The notes under the pieces: generated by a model
Database searches by the model: none
Told to the model about the DNA's origin: nothing
Seen by the model: the letters and a program-made list of their open reading frames with translations, nothing else
Source of the DNA: Sipunculus nudus
Lineage: Eukaryota; Annelida; Sipuncula; Golfingiida; Sipunculidae
Direction: 5' to 3'
NCBI GenBank assembly: GCA_026874595.1
Contig: CM049306.1
Coordinates: 4,046,019-4,110,018 of the forward strand
DNA length: 64,000 bases
Program-made: the position numbers and the translations under genes
In this document: positions 10,979-23,815 of the stretch, piece by piece
Numbering within the stretch: the stretch's first letter is position 1
Layout: each line of letters begins with the position of its first letter

Positions 10979-13900
10979 GATAAGACACCTACCTATTTAT
11001 GCTTCAGTATTATTTTGTGACCAAAGTAGATAAGACACCTACCTCTTTATGCTTCAGTATTAGTTTGTGGCCAAAGTAGATACACCTACCTATTCATGCT
11101 TCAGTATTAGTTTGTGGCCAAACTAGATAAGACACCTACCTCTTTATGCTTCAGTATTAGTATGTGGCCAAAGTAGATAAGACACCTACCTCTTTATGCT
11201 TCAGTATTAGTTTGTGGCCAAAGTAGATAAGACACCTACCTCTTTATGCTTCAGTATTAATTTGTGACCAAAGTAGATAAGACACCTACCTCTTTATGCT
11301 TCAGTATTAGTTTGTGACCAAAGTAGATAAGACATCTACCTCTTTATGCTTCATTATTAGTATTTGGCCAAAGTAGATAAGACACTTACCTCTTTATGCT
11401 TCAGTATTAGTTTGTTGCCAAAGTAGATAAGACACCTACCTCTTTATGCTTCAGTATTAGTCTGTGGCCAAAGTAGATACACCTACCTATTTATGCTTCA
11501 GTTTTAGTATGTGGCCAAAGTAGATAAGACACCTACCTCTTTATGCTTCAGTATTAGTTTGTGGCCAAAGTAGATAAGACACCTACCTCTTTATGCTTCA
11601 GTATTAGTCTGTGGCCAAAGTAGATACACCTACCTCTTTATGCTTCAGTATTAGTATGTGGCCAAAGTAGATAAGACACCTACCTCTTTATGCTTCAGTA
11701 TTAGTCTGTGGCCAAAGTAGATACACCTACCTATTTATGCTTCAGTATTAGTATGTGGCCAAAGTAGATAAGACACCTACCTCTTTATGCTTCAGTATTA
11801 GTTTGTGACCAAAGTAGATAAGACACCTAACTCTTTATGCTTCAGTATTAGTCTGTGGCCAAAGTAGATACACCTACCTCTTTATGCTTCAGTATTAGTA
11901 TGTGGCCAAAGTAGATAAAACACCTACCTCTTTATGCTTCAGTATTAGTTTGTGGCCAAAGTAGATACACCTACCTATTCATGCTTCAGTATTAGTTTGT
12001 TGCCAAAGTAGATAAGACACCTACCTATTTATGCTTCAGTATTAGTCTGTGGCCAAAGTAGATAAGACACCTACCTATTTATGCTTCAGTATTAGTCTGT
12101 GGCCAAAGTAGATAAGACACCTACCTCTTTATGCTTCAGTATTAGTTTGTGACCAAAGTAGATAAGACACCTACCTCTTTATGCTTCAGTATTAGTTTGT
12201 GGCCAAAGAAGATAAGACACCTACCTATTTATGCTTCAGTATTAGTTTGTGGCCAAAGTAGATAAGACACCTACCTCTTTATGCTTCAGTATTAGTACGA
12301 GGCCAAAGTAGATAAGACACCTACCTATTTATGCTTCAGTATTAGTACGTGGCCAAAGTAGATAAGACACCTACCTATTTATGCTTCAGTATTAGTACGT
12401 GGCCAAAGTAGATAAGACACCTACCTGTTTGTGCTTCAGTATTAGTTTGTGGCCAAAGTAGATAAGACACCTACCTCTTTATGCTTCAGTATTAGTACGT
12501 GGCCAAAGTAGATAAGACACCTACCTATTTGTGCTTCAGTATTAGTTTGTGGCCAAAGTAGATAAGACACCTACATATTTATGCTTCAGTATTAGTTTGT
12601 GACCAAAGTAGATAAGACACCTACCTCTTTATGCTTCAGTATTAGTTTGTGACCAAAGTAGATAAGACACCTACCTCTTAATGCTTCAGTATTAGTTTGT
12701 GGCCAAAGTAGATAAGACACCTATTTCTTTATGCTCCAGTATTAGTTTGTGGCCAAAGTAGATAAGACACCTACCTCTTTATGCTTCAGTATTATTTTGT
12801 GACCAAAGTAGATAAGACACCTCCCTCTTTATGCTTCAGTATTAGTTTGTGGCCAAAGTAGATAAGACACCTATTTCTTTATGCTTCAGTATTAGTTTGT
12901 GGCCAAAGTAGATAAGACACCTACCTCTTTATGCTTCAGTATTATTTTGTGACCAAAGTAGATAAGACACCTCCCTCTTTATGCTTCAGTATTAGTTTGT
13001 GGCCAAAGTAGATAAGACACCTACCTCTTTATGCTTCAGTATTAGTATGTGGCCAAAGTAGATAAGACACCTACATATTTATGCTTCAGTATTAGTTTGT
13101 GGCCAAAGTAGATAAGACACCTACCTATTTATGCTTCAGTATTATTACGTGGCCAAAGTAGATAAGACACCTACCTCTTTATGCTTAAGTATTAGTACGT
13201 GGCGAAAGTAGATAAGACACCTACCTCTTTATGCTTCAGTATTAATTTGTGACCAAAGTAGATAAGACACCTACCTCTTTATGCTTCAGTATTAGTTTGT
13301 GACCAAAGTAGATAAGACATCTACCTCTTTATGCTTCATTATTAGTATTTGGCCAAAGTAGATAAGACACTTACCTCTTTATGCTTCAGTATTAGTTTGT
13401 GGCCAAAGTAGATAAGACACCTACCTCTTTATGCTTCAGTATTAGTCTGTGGCCAAAGTAGATACACCTACCTATTTATGCTTCAGTTTTAGTATGTGGC
13501 CAAAGTAGATAAGACACCTACCTCTTTATGCTTCAGTATTAGTTTGTGGCCAAAGTAGATAAGACACCTACCTCTTTATGCTTCAGTATTAGTCTGTGGC
13601 CAAAGTAGATACACCTACCTCTTTATGCTTCAGTATTAGTATGTGGCCAAAGTAGATAAGACACCTACCTCTTTATGCTTCAGTATTAGTCTGTGGCCAA
13701 AGTAGATACACCTACCTATTTATGCTTCAGTATTAGTATGTGGCCAAAGTAGATAAGACACCTACCTCTTTATGCTTCAGTATTAGTTTGTGACCAAAGT
13801 AGATAAGACACCTAACTCTTTATGCTTCAGTATTAGTCTGTGGCCAAAGTAGATACACCTACCTCTTTATGCTTCAGTATTAGTATGTGGCCAAAGTAGA

Positions 13901-16852
13901 TAAAACACCTACCTCTTTATGCATCAGTATTAGTTTGTGGCCAAAGTAGATACACCTACCTATTCATGCTTCAGTATTAGTTTGTTGCCAAAGTAGATAA
14001 GACACCTACCTATTTATGCTTCAGTATTAATCTGTGGCCAAAGTAGATAAGACACCTACCTATTTATGCTTCAGTATTAGTCTGTGGCCAAAGTAGATAA
14101 GACACCTACCTCTTTATGCTTCAGTATTAGTTTGTGACCAAAGTAGATAAGACACCTACCTCTTTATGCTTCAGTATTAGTTTGTGGCCAAAGAAGATAA
14201 GACACCTACCTATTTATGCTTCAGTATTAGTTTGTGGCCAAAGTAGATAAGACACCTACCTCTTTATGCTTCAGTATTAGTACGAGGCCAAAGTAGATAA
14301 GACACCTACCTATTTATGCTTCAGTATTAGTACGTGGCCAAAGTAGATAAGACACCTACCTATTTATGCTTCAGTATTAGTACGTGGCCAAAGTAGATAA
14401 GACACCTACCTGTTTGTGCTTCAGTATTAGTTTGTGGCCAAAGTAGATAAGACACCTACCTCTTTATGCTTCAGTATTAGTACGTGGCCAAAGTAGATAA
14501 GACACCTACCTCTTTATGCTTCAGTATTAGTTTGTGACCAAAGTAGATAAGACACCTACCTCTTTATGCTTCAGTATTAGTTTGTGACCAAAGTAGATAA
14601 GACACCTACCTCTTAATGCTTCAGTATTAGTTTGTGGCCAAAGTAGATAAGACACCTATTTCTTTATGCTCCAGTATTAGTTTGTGGCCAAAGTAGATAA
14701 GACACCTACCTCTTTATGCTTCAGTATTATTTTGTGACCAAAGTAGATAAGACACCTACCTCTTTATGCTTCAGTATTAGTTTGTGACCAAAGTAGATAA
14801 GACACCTACCTCTTTATGCTTCAGTATTAGTTTGTGGCCAAAGTAGATAAGACACCTACCTATTTATTCTTCAGTATTAGTTTGTGGCCAAAGTAGATAA
14901 GACACCTATTTCTTTATGCTTCAGTATTAGTTTGTTGCCAAAGTAGATAAAACACCTACATAGTTATGCTTCTGTATTAGTTTGTGGCCAAAGTAGATAA
15001 GACATCTACTTCTTTATGCTTCAGTATTAGTTTGTGGCCAAAGAAGATAAGACACCTACTTCTTTATGCTTCAGTATTAGTTTGTGGCCAAAGCAGATAA
15101 GACACCTACCTATTTATGCTTCAGTATTAGTTTGTGGCCAAAGTAGATAAGACATCTACTTCTTAATGCTTCAGTATTAGTTTGTGGCCAAAGTAGATAA
15201 GACACCTACCTCTTTATGCTTCAGTATACGTTTGTGGCCAAAGTAGATAAGAAACCTACCTCTTTATGCTTCAGTATTAGTTTGTGGCCAAAGTAGATAA
15301 GACACCTACCTCTTTATGCTTCAGTATTAGTTTGTGGCCAAAGTAGATAAGAAACCTACCTCTTTATGCTTCAGTATACGTTTGTGGCCAAAGTAGATAA
15401 GAAACCTACCTCTTTATGATTCAGTATTAGTTTGTGGCCAAAGTAGATAAGACACCTACCTCTTAATGCTTCATTATTAGTTTGTGGCCAAAGTAGATAA
15501 GACACCTACCTCTTTATGCTTCAGTATTAGTTTGTGGCCAAAGTAGATAAGACACCTACCTCTTTATGCTTCAGTATTAGTTTGTGGCCAAAGTAGATAA
15601 GACATCTACTTCTTTATGCTTCAGTATTAGTTTGTGGCCAAAGTAGATAAGACACCTACCTCTTTATGCTTCAGTATACGTTTGTGGCCAAAGTAGATAA
15701 GAAACATACCTCTTTATGCTTCAGTATTAGTTTGTGGCCAAAGTAGATAAGAAACATACCTCTTTATGCTTCAGTATTAGTTTGTGGCCAAAGTAGATAA
15801 GACACCTACCTCTTAATGCTTCAGTATTAGTTTGTGGCCAAAGTAGATAAGACACCTACCTCTTTATGCTTCAGTATAAGTTTGTGGCCAAAGTAGATAA
15901 GACACCTACCTATTTATGCTTCAGTATTAGTTTGTGGCCAAAGTAGATAAGACACCTACCTCTTAATGCTTCAGTATAAGTTTGTGGCCAAAGTAGATAA
16001 GAAACCTACCTCTTTATGCTTCAGTATTAGTTTGTGGTCAAAGTAGATAAGACACCTACCTCTTTATGCTTCAGTATTAGTTTGTGGCCAAAGTAGATAA
16101 GACACCTACCTATTTATGCTTCAGTATTAGTATGTGGCCAAAGTAGATAAGACACCTATTTCTTTATGCTTCAGTATTAGTTTGTTGCCAAAGTAGATAA
16201 AACACCTACATAGTTATGCTTCTGTATTAGTTTGTGGCCAAAGTAGATAAGACACCTACCTCTTTATGCTTCAGTATAAGTTTGTGGCCAAAGTAGATAA
16301 GAAACCTACCTCTTTATGCTTCAGTATAAGTTTGTGACCAAAGTAGATAAGACACCTACCTCTTTATGCTTCAGTATTAGTTTGTGGCCAAAGTAGATAA
16401 GACACCTACCTCTTTATGCTTCAGTATTAGTATGTGGCCAAAGTAGATAAGACACCTACCTATTTATGCTTCAGTATTAGTTTGTGGCCAAAGTAGATAA
16501 GACACCTACCTATTTATGCTTCAGTATTAGTTTGTGGCCAAAGTAGATAAGACACCTACCTTTTTATGCTTCAGTATTAGTTTGCGGCCAAAGTAGATAA
16601 GACACCTACCTCTTAATGCTTCAGTACTTAGTATGTGTCAAAAGCTTATAAGCCACCTACCTGTTTATGCTTCAGTATTAGTTTGTTGCCAAAGTAGATA
16701 AGACACCTATATATTTATGCTTCAGGATTGGTTTGTGGCCAAAGTAGATAAGACATCTACCTATTTATGATTCAGTATTAGTTTCTGGCCAAAGTAGATA
16801 AGACACCTACCTCTTTATGCTTCAGTATTAGTTTGCGGCCACAGTAGATAAG
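10979..16852. repeat. 50-bp satellite, block D (about 118 monomers)
   Basis: This is the longest satellite stretch between two LINE copies. The first part (10979-14500) is a C-type sequence that goes round nearly twice: TACGAGGCC occurs at about 12298 and 14281, and GCTCCAGTATT at about 12733 and 14670, giving an internal higher-order period close to 1985 bp. The last part, from about 14940, matches the end of block A at an offset of 13088 bp, including GTATACGTTTG and GAAACATACC monomers. The block therefore looks like a junction between two array types. No gene is seen. Confidence 0.97.
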
Positions 16853-16894
16853 GGATATGATGATATGATATGATATGATATGATATGATATGAT
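16853..16894 (-). repeat. Pentanucleotide 3' tail of LINE copy 5 (long form)
   Basis: 42-bp pentamer tail of the GGATATG-start type. Confidence 0.88.
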
Positions 16895-16951
16895 AGAGTT
16901 CATTTATAAAGCGCAAATATAATATACATTTCTATGCGCTGATACAAAGGG

Positions 16952-17429
16952 TTAAGAAAATAAGTATGTCTTGAGAGCACGCTTAAATGATTCAATATGT
17001 GTACACGCTCTAACAGAGTCTGGTAAAGAATTCCATGCGGTGGCAGCGTACTTGGAAAATTGTCTGTCACCATATACATTATGGGAGCGAGGTACACAGA
17101 CTATCCTGTGAGCATCAGAAGAACGAAGAGACCTGCGGGGAGAATATTCCACAAACAGTTTGCGCAAATACAGTGGATACAGGCTATCATTCAGCGCTTT
17201 ATACACCTGTGTGAGGACTTTAAATGTGATTCTCTTTTCGACAGGCAGCCAGTGAAGCTGTCTTAGAACAGGTCCAATGCTGTCGTACTTCCTGGACCTT
17301 GTAAGTAATCGGGCTGATGCGTTTTGTGCAAGTTGGAGGCGATGGATGTTAGCATTGGAAGTTCCAGTTAGCAGGCTGTTGTTGTTGTCCAATCTTGATG
17401 TAATCAGTGCGTTGATGGTCTTTGCAGCT
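16952..17429 (-). pseudogene. Reverse transcriptase C-terminal domain, truncated (copy 5)
   Basis: 158 open codons then TAA; no difference from copy 2 in the translation. Confidence 0.87.
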
Positions 17430-19483
17430 GATAAGACACCTACCTATTTATGCTTCAGTATTAGTTTGTGGCCAAAGTAGATAAGACACCTACCTCTTTA
17501 TGCTTCAGTATTAGTTTGTGGCCAAAGTAGATAAAACACCTACCTCTTTATGCTTCAGTATTAGTTTGTGGCCAAAGTAGATAAGACACCTACCTCTTTA
17601 TGCTTCAGTATTAGTTTGTGGCCAAAGTAGATAAGACACCTACCTATTTATGCTTCAGTATTAGTGTGTGGCCAAAGTAGATAAGACACCTACCTCTTTA
17701 TACTTCAGTATTAGTTTGTGGCCAAAGTAGATAAGACACCTACCTCTTTAGGCTTCAGTATTAGTTTGTGGCCAAAGTAGATAAAACACCTACTTCTTTA
17801 TGCTTCAGTATTAGTTTGTGGCCAAAGTAGATAAGACACCTTCCTAGTTATGCTTCAGTATTAGTCTGTGGCCAAAGTAGATAAGACACCTACCTATTTA
17901 TGCTTCAATATTAGTCTGTGGCCAAAGTAGATAAGACACCTACCTCTTTATGCTTCAGTATTAGTTTGTGACCAAAGTATATAAGACACCTACCTCTTTA
18001 TGCTTCAGTATTAATTTGTGGCCAAAGAAGATAAGACACCTACCTATTTATGCTTCAGTATTAGTTTGTGGCCAAAGTAGATAAGACACCTACCTATTAA
18101 TGCTTCAGTATTAGTTTGTGGCCAAAGTAGATAAGACGTCTACCTCTTTATGCTTCAGTATTAGTTTGTGGCCAAAGTAGATAAGACACCTTCCTCTTTA
18201 TGCTTCAGTATTAGTTTGTGGCCAAAGTAGATGAGACACCTGCCTATTTATGCTTCAGTATTAGTTTGTGGCCAAAGTAGATAAGACACCTACCTCTTTA
18301 TGCTTCAGTATTAGTCTGTGGCCAAAGTAGATAAGACACCTACCTCTCTATGCTTCAGTATTAGTTTTTGGCCAAAGTAGATAAGACACCTACCTCTTTA
18401 TGCTTCAGTATTAGTTTGTGGCCAAAGTAGATAAGACACCTACCTCTTTATGCTTCAGTATTAGTTTGTGACCAAAGTAGATAAGACACCTACCTCTTTA
18501 TGCTTCAGTATTAGTTTGTGACCAAAGTAGATAAGACACCTAACTCTTTATGCTTCAGTATTAGTCTGTGGCCAAAGTAGATACACCTACCTCTTTATGC
18601 TTCAGTATTAGTATGTGGCCAAAGTAGATAAAACACCTACCTCTTTATGCTTCAGTATTAGTTTGTGACCAAAGTAGATAAGACACCTACCTCTTTATGC
18701 TTCAGTATTAGTTTGTGGCCAAAGTAGATAAGACACCTACCTATTTATGCTTCAGTATTAGTTTGTGGCCAAAGTAGATAAGACACCTATTTCTTTATGC
18801 TTCAGTATTAGTTTGTTGCCAAATTAGATAAAACACCTACATAGTTATGCTTCTGTATTAGTTTGTGGCCAAAGTAGATAAGACACCTACCTCTTTATGC
18901 TTCAGTATAAGTTTGTGGCCAAAGTAGATAAGAAACCTACCTCTTTATGCTTCAGTATAAGTTTGTGACCAAAGTAGATAAGACACCTACCTCTTTATGC
19001 TTCAGTATTAGTTTGTGGCCAAAGTAGATAAGACACCTACCTCTTTATGCTTCAGTATTAGTATGTGGCCAAAGTAGATAAGACACCTACCTATTTATGC
19101 TTCAGTATTAGTTTGTGGCCAAAGTAGATAAGACACCTACCTCTTAATGCTTCAGTATTAGTTTGTGGCCAAAGTAGATAAGACACCTACCTATTTATGC
19201 TTCAGTATTAGTTTGCGGCCAAAGTAGATAAGACACCTACCTCTTAATGCTTCAGTACTTAGTATGTGTCAAAAGCTTATAAGCCACCTACCTGTTTATG
19301 CTTCAGTATTAGTTTGTTGCCAAAGTAGATAAGACACCTATATATTTATGCTTCAGGATTGGTTTGTGGCCAAAGTAGATAAGATATCTACCTATTTATG
19401 ATTCAGTATTAGTTTCTGGCCAAAGTAGATAAGACACCTACCTCTTTATGCTTCAGTATTAGTTTGCGGCCACAGTAGATAAG
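17430..19483. repeat. 50-bp satellite, block E (about 41 monomers)
   Basis: Equivalent of block B, exactly 150 bp shorter, lacking the three-monomer duplication. Private changes separate it from B, for example GATGAGACACCTGCC near 18231, AAATTAGATAAAAC near 18822 and ATTAATTTGTGGCC near 18011 (the last shared with block G). The beta-slot marker GATATCTACC is near 19383. Confidence 0.96.
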
Positions 19484-19520
19484 TGATATGATGATATGAT
19501 ATGATATGATATGATATGAT
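19484..19520 (-). repeat. Pentanucleotide 3' tail of LINE copy 6 (short form)
   Basis: 37-bp pentamer tail of the TGATATG-start type. Confidence 0.88.
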
Positions 19521-19577
19521 AGAGTTCATTTATAAAGCGCAAATATAATATACATTTCTATGCGCTGATACAAAGGG

Positions 19578-20055
19578 TTAAGAAAATAAGTATGTCTTGA
19601 GAGCACGCTTAAATGATTCAATATGTGTACACGCTCTAACAGAGTCTGGTAAAGAATTCCATGCGGTGGCAGCGTACTTGGAAAATTGTCTGTCACCATA
19701 TACATTATGGGAGCGAGGTACACAGACTATCCTGTGAGCATCAGAAGAACGAAGAGACCTGCGGGGAGAATATTCCACAAACAGTTTGCGCAAATACAGT
19801 GGATACAGGCTATCATTCAGCGCTTTATACACCTGTGTGAGGACTTTAAATGTGATTCTCTTTTCGACAGGCAGCCAGTGAAGCTGTCTTAGAACAGGTC
19901 CAATGCTGTCGTACTTCCTGGACCTTGTAAGTAATCGGGCTGATGCGTTTTGTGCAAGTTGGAGGCGATGGATGTTAGCATTGGAAGTTCCAGTTAGCAG
20001 GCTGTTGTTGTTGTCCAATCTTGATGTAATCAGTGCGTTGATGGTCTTTGCAGCT
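19578..20055 (-). pseudogene. Reverse transcriptase C-terminal domain, truncated (copy 6)
   Basis: Same 158-codon open frame, ending in TAA at 19578-19580; no disabling change apart from the shared truncation. Confidence 0.87.
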
Positions 20056-20762
20056 GATAAGACACCTACCTATTTATGCTTCAGTATTAGTTTGTTGCCA
20101 AAGTAGATAAAACACCTACATAGTTATGCTTCTGTATTAGTTTGTGGCCAAAGTAGATAAGACACCTACCTCTTTATGCTTCAGTATAAGTTTGTGGCCA
20201 AAGTAGATAAGAAACCTACCTCTTTATGCTTCAGTATAAGTTTGTGACCAAAGTAGATAAGACACCTACCTCTTTATGCTTCAGTATTAGTTTGTGGCCA
20301 AAGTAGATAAGACACCTACCTCTTTATGCTTCAGTATTAGTATGTGGCCAAAGTAGATAAGACACCTACCTATTTATGCTTCAGTATTAGTTTGTGGCCA
20401 AAGTAGATAAGACACCTACCTATTTATGCTTCAGTATTAGTTTGTGGCCAAAGTAGATAAGACACCTACCTTTTTATGCTTCAGTATTAGTTTGCGGCCA
20501 AAGTAGATAAGACACCTACCTCTTAATGCTTCAGTACTTAGTATGTGTCAAAAGCTTATAAGCCACCTACCTGTTTATGCTTCAGTATTAGTTTGTTGCC
20601 AAAGTAGATAAGACACCTATATATTTATGCTTCAGGATTGGTTTGTGGCCAAAGTAGATAAGACATCTACCTATTTATGATTCAGTATTAGTTTCTGGCC
20701 AAAGTAGATAAGACACCTACCTCTTTATGCTTCAGTATTAGTTTGCGGCCACAGTAGATAAG
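20056..20762. repeat. 50-bp satellite, block F (14 monomers, deletion-fused)
   Basis: Much the shortest spacer. It begins with the usual right flank of the insert but then joins monomers that sit at the far end of blocks A and D (TTTGTTGCC, CTACATAG, TATAAGTTTG, CTTTTTATG), finishing with the alpha-slot marker GACATCTACCTATT near 20663. The simplest reading is one large deletion that removed the start-to-end interior of a C-gamma-D stretch. Confidence 0.95.
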
Positions 20763-20804
20763 GGATATGATGATATGATATGATATGATATGATATGATA
20801 TGAT
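20763..20804 (-). repeat. Pentanucleotide 3' tail of LINE copy 7 (long form)
   Basis: 42-bp pentamer tail of the GGATATG-start type. Confidence 0.88.
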
Positions 20805-20861
20805 AGAGTTCATTTATAAAGCGCAAATATAATATACATTTCTATGCGCTGATACAAAGGG

Positions 20862-21339
20862 TTAAGAAAATAAGTATGTCTTGAGAGCACGCTTAAATGA
20901 TTCAATATGTGTACACGCTCTAACAGAGTCTGGTAAAGAATTCCATGCGGTGGCAGCGTACTTGGAAAATTGTCTGTCACCATATACATTATGGGAGCGA
21001 GGTACACAGACTATCCTGTGAGCATCAGAAGAACGAAGAGACCTGCGGGGAGAATATTCCACAAACAGTTTGCGCAAATACAGTGGATACAGGCTATCAT
21101 TCAGCGCTTTATACACCTGTGTGAGGACTTTAAATGTGATTCTCTTTTCGACAGGCAGCCAGTGAAGCTGTCTTAGAACAGGTCCAATGCTGTCGTACTT
21201 CCTGGACCTTGTAAGTAATCGGGCTGATGCGTTTTGTGCAAGTTGGAGGCGATGGATGTTAGCATTGGAAGTTCCAGTTAGCAGGCTGTTGTTGTTGTCC
21301 AATCTTGATGTAATCAGTGCGTTGATGGTCTTTGCAGCT
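20862..21339 (-). pseudogene. Reverse transcriptase C-terminal domain, truncated (copy 7)
   Basis: Open 158-codon frame to TAA at 20862-20864, with the same translation as the other copies. Confidence 0.87.
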
Positions 21340-23243
21340 GATAAGACACCTACCTATTTATGCTTCAGTATTAGTTTGTGGCCAAAGTAGATAAGACACC
21401 TACCTCTTTATGCTTCAGTATTAGTTTGTGGCCAAAGTAGATAAAACACCTACCTCTTTATGCTTCAGTATTAGTTTGTGGCCAAAGTAGATAAGACACC
21501 TACCTCTTTATGCTTCAGTATTAGTTTGTGGCCAAAGTAGATAAGACACCTACCTATTTATGCTTCAGTATTAGTGTGTGGCCAAAGTAGATAAGACACC
21601 TACCTCTTTATACTTCAGTATTAGTTTGTGGCCAAAGTAGATAAGACACCTACCTCTTTAGGCTTCAGTATTAGTTTGTGGCCAAAGTAGATAAAACACC
21701 TACTTCTTTATGCTTCAGTATTAGTTTGTGGCCAAAGTAGATAAGACACCTTCCTAGTTATGCTTCAGTATTAGTCTGTGGCCAAAGTAGATAAGACACC
21801 TACCTATTTATGCTTCAATATTAGTCTGTGGCCAAAGTAGATAAGACACCTACCTCTTTATACTTCAGTATTAGTTTGTGACCAAAGTATATAAGACACC
21901 TACCTCTTTATGCTTCAGTATTAATTTGTGGCCAAAGAAGATAAGACACCTACCTATTTATGCTTCAGTATTAGTTTGTGGCCAAAGTAGATAAGACACC
22001 TACCTATTAATGCTTCAGTATTAGTTTGTGGCCAAAGTAGATAAGACGTCTACCTCTTTATGCTTCAGTATTAGTCTGTGGCCAAAGTAGATAAGACACC
22101 TACCTCTCTATGCTTCAGTATTAGTTTTTGGCCAAAGTAGATAAGACACCTACCTCTTTATGCTTCAGTATTAGTTTGTGGCCAAAGTAGATAAGACACC
22201 TACCTCTTTATGCTTCAGTATTAGTTTGTGACCAAAGTAGATAAGACACCTACCTCTTTATGCTTCAGTATTAGTTTGTGACCAAAGTAGATAAGACACC
22301 TAACTCTTTATGCTTCAGTATTAGTCTGTGGCCAAAGTAGATACACCTACCTCTTTATGCTTCAGTATTAGTATGTGGCCAAAGTAGATAAAACACCTAC
22401 CTCTTTATGCTTCAGTATTAGTTTGTGACCAAAGTAGATAAGACACCTACCTCTTTATGCTTCAGTATTAGTTTGTGGCCAAAGTAGATAAGACACCTAC
22501 CTATTTATGCTTCAGTATTAGTTTGTGGCCAAAGTAGATAAGACACCTATTTCTTTATGCTTCAGTATTAGTTTGTTGCCAAAGTAGATAAAACACCTAC
22601 ATAGTTATGCTTCTGTATTAGTTTGTGGCCAAAGTAGATAAGACACCTACCTCTTTATGCTTCAGTATAAGTTTGTGGCCAAAGTAGATAAGAAACCTAC
22701 CTCTTTATGCTTCAGTATAAGTTTGTGACCAAAGTAGATAAGACACCTACCTCTTTATGCTTCAGTATTAGTTTGTGGCCAAAGTAGATAAGACACCTAC
22801 CTCTTTATGCTTCAGTATTAGTATGTGGCCAAAGTAGATAAGACACCTACCTATTTATGCTTCAGTATTAGTTTGTGGCCAAAGTAGATAAGACACCTAC
22901 CTCTTAATGCTTCAGTATTAGTTTGTGGCCAAAGTAGATAAGACACCTACCTATTTATGCTTCAGTATTAGTTTGCGGCCAAAGTAGATAAGACACCTAC
23001 CTCTTAATGCTTCAGTACTTAGTATGTGTCAAAAGCTTATAAGCCACCTACCTGTTTATGCTTCAGTATTAGTTTGTTGCCAAAGTAGATAAGACACCTA
23101 TATATTTATGCTTCAGGATTGGTTTGTGGCCAAAGTAGATAAGATATCTACCTATTTATGATTCAGTATTAGTTTCTGGCCAAAGTAGATAAGACACCTA
23201 CCTCTTTATGCTTCAGTATTAGTTTGCGGCCACAGTAGATAAG
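21340..23243. repeat. 50-bp satellite, block G (about 38 monomers)
   Basis: Equivalent of blocks B and E. It is 150 bp shorter than E because three monomers are missing near 22072: the GACGTCTACC monomer joins directly to the AGTCTGTGG monomer, whereas in E the TTCCTC and CTGCC monomers lie between (about 18167-18317). The beta-slot marker GATATCTACC is near 23143. Confidence 0.96.
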
Positions 23244-23280
23244 TGATATGATGATATGATATGATATGATATGATATGAT
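23244..23280 (-). repeat. Pentanucleotide 3' tail of LINE copy 8 (short form)
   Basis: 37-bp pentamer tail of the TGATATG-start type. Confidence 0.88.
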
Positions 23281-23337
23281 AGAGTTCATTTATAAAGCGC
23301 AAATATAATATACATTTCTATGCGCTGATACAAAGGG

Positions 23338-23815
23338 TTAAGAAAATAAGTATGTCTTGAGAGCACGCTTAAATGATTCAATATGTGTACACGCTCTAAC
23401 AGAGTCTGGTAAAGAATTCCATGCGGTGGCAGCGTACTTGGAAAATTGTCTGTCACCATATACATTATGGGAGCGAGGTACACAGACTATCCTGTGAGCA
23501 TCAGAAGAACGAAGAGACCTGCGGGGAGAATATTCCACAAACAGTTTGCGCAAATACAGTGGATACAGGCTATCATTCAGCGCTTTATACACCTGTGTGA
23601 GGACTTTAAATGTGATTCTCTTTTCGACAGGCAGCCAGTGAAGCTGTCTTAGAACAGGTCCAATGCTGTCGTACTTCCTGGACCTTGTAAGTAATCGGGC
23701 TGATGCGTTTTGTGCAAGTTGGAGGCGATGGATGTTAGCATTGGAAGTTCCAGTTAGCAGGCTGTTGTTGTTGTCCAATCTTGATGTAATCAGTGCGTTG
23801 ATGGTCTTTGCAGCT
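23338..23815 (-). pseudogene. Reverse transcriptase C-terminal domain, truncated (copy 8)
   Basis: 158 open codons and TAA at 23338-23340; translation unchanged. Confidence 0.87.

Larger units (their letters stand above)
16853..17429 (-). mobile_element. 5'-truncated CR1/L2-like LINE, copy 5 (alpha slot, 577 bp)
   Basis: Long-tail, G-start type like copy 2, to which it corresponds at +13088 bp. GATAAG lies at 16847-16852 and 17430-17435. Confidence 0.9.
19484..20055 (-). mobile_element. 5'-truncated CR1/L2-like LINE, copy 6 (beta slot, 572 bp)
   Basis: Short-tail type, between GATAAG at 19478-19483 and 20056-20061. Its right flank is unlike that of other beta copies: after the first half monomer it jumps to TTTGTTGCCAAAG and CTACATAGTTATG, which mark the start of a deletion-fused block. 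Confidence 0.9.
20763..21339 (-). mobile_element. 5'-truncated CR1/L2-like LINE, copy 7 (alpha slot, 577 bp)
   Basis: Third long-tail, G-start copy. GATAAG lies at 20757-20762 and 21340-21345. It opens a segment (20763-27726) that parallels 3765-10978. Confidence 0.9.
23244..23815 (-). mobile_element. 5'-truncated CR1/L2-like LINE, copy 8 (beta slot, 572 bp)
   Basis: Short-tail copy between GATAAG at 23238-23243 and 23816-23821; counterpart of copy 3. Confidence 0.9.
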
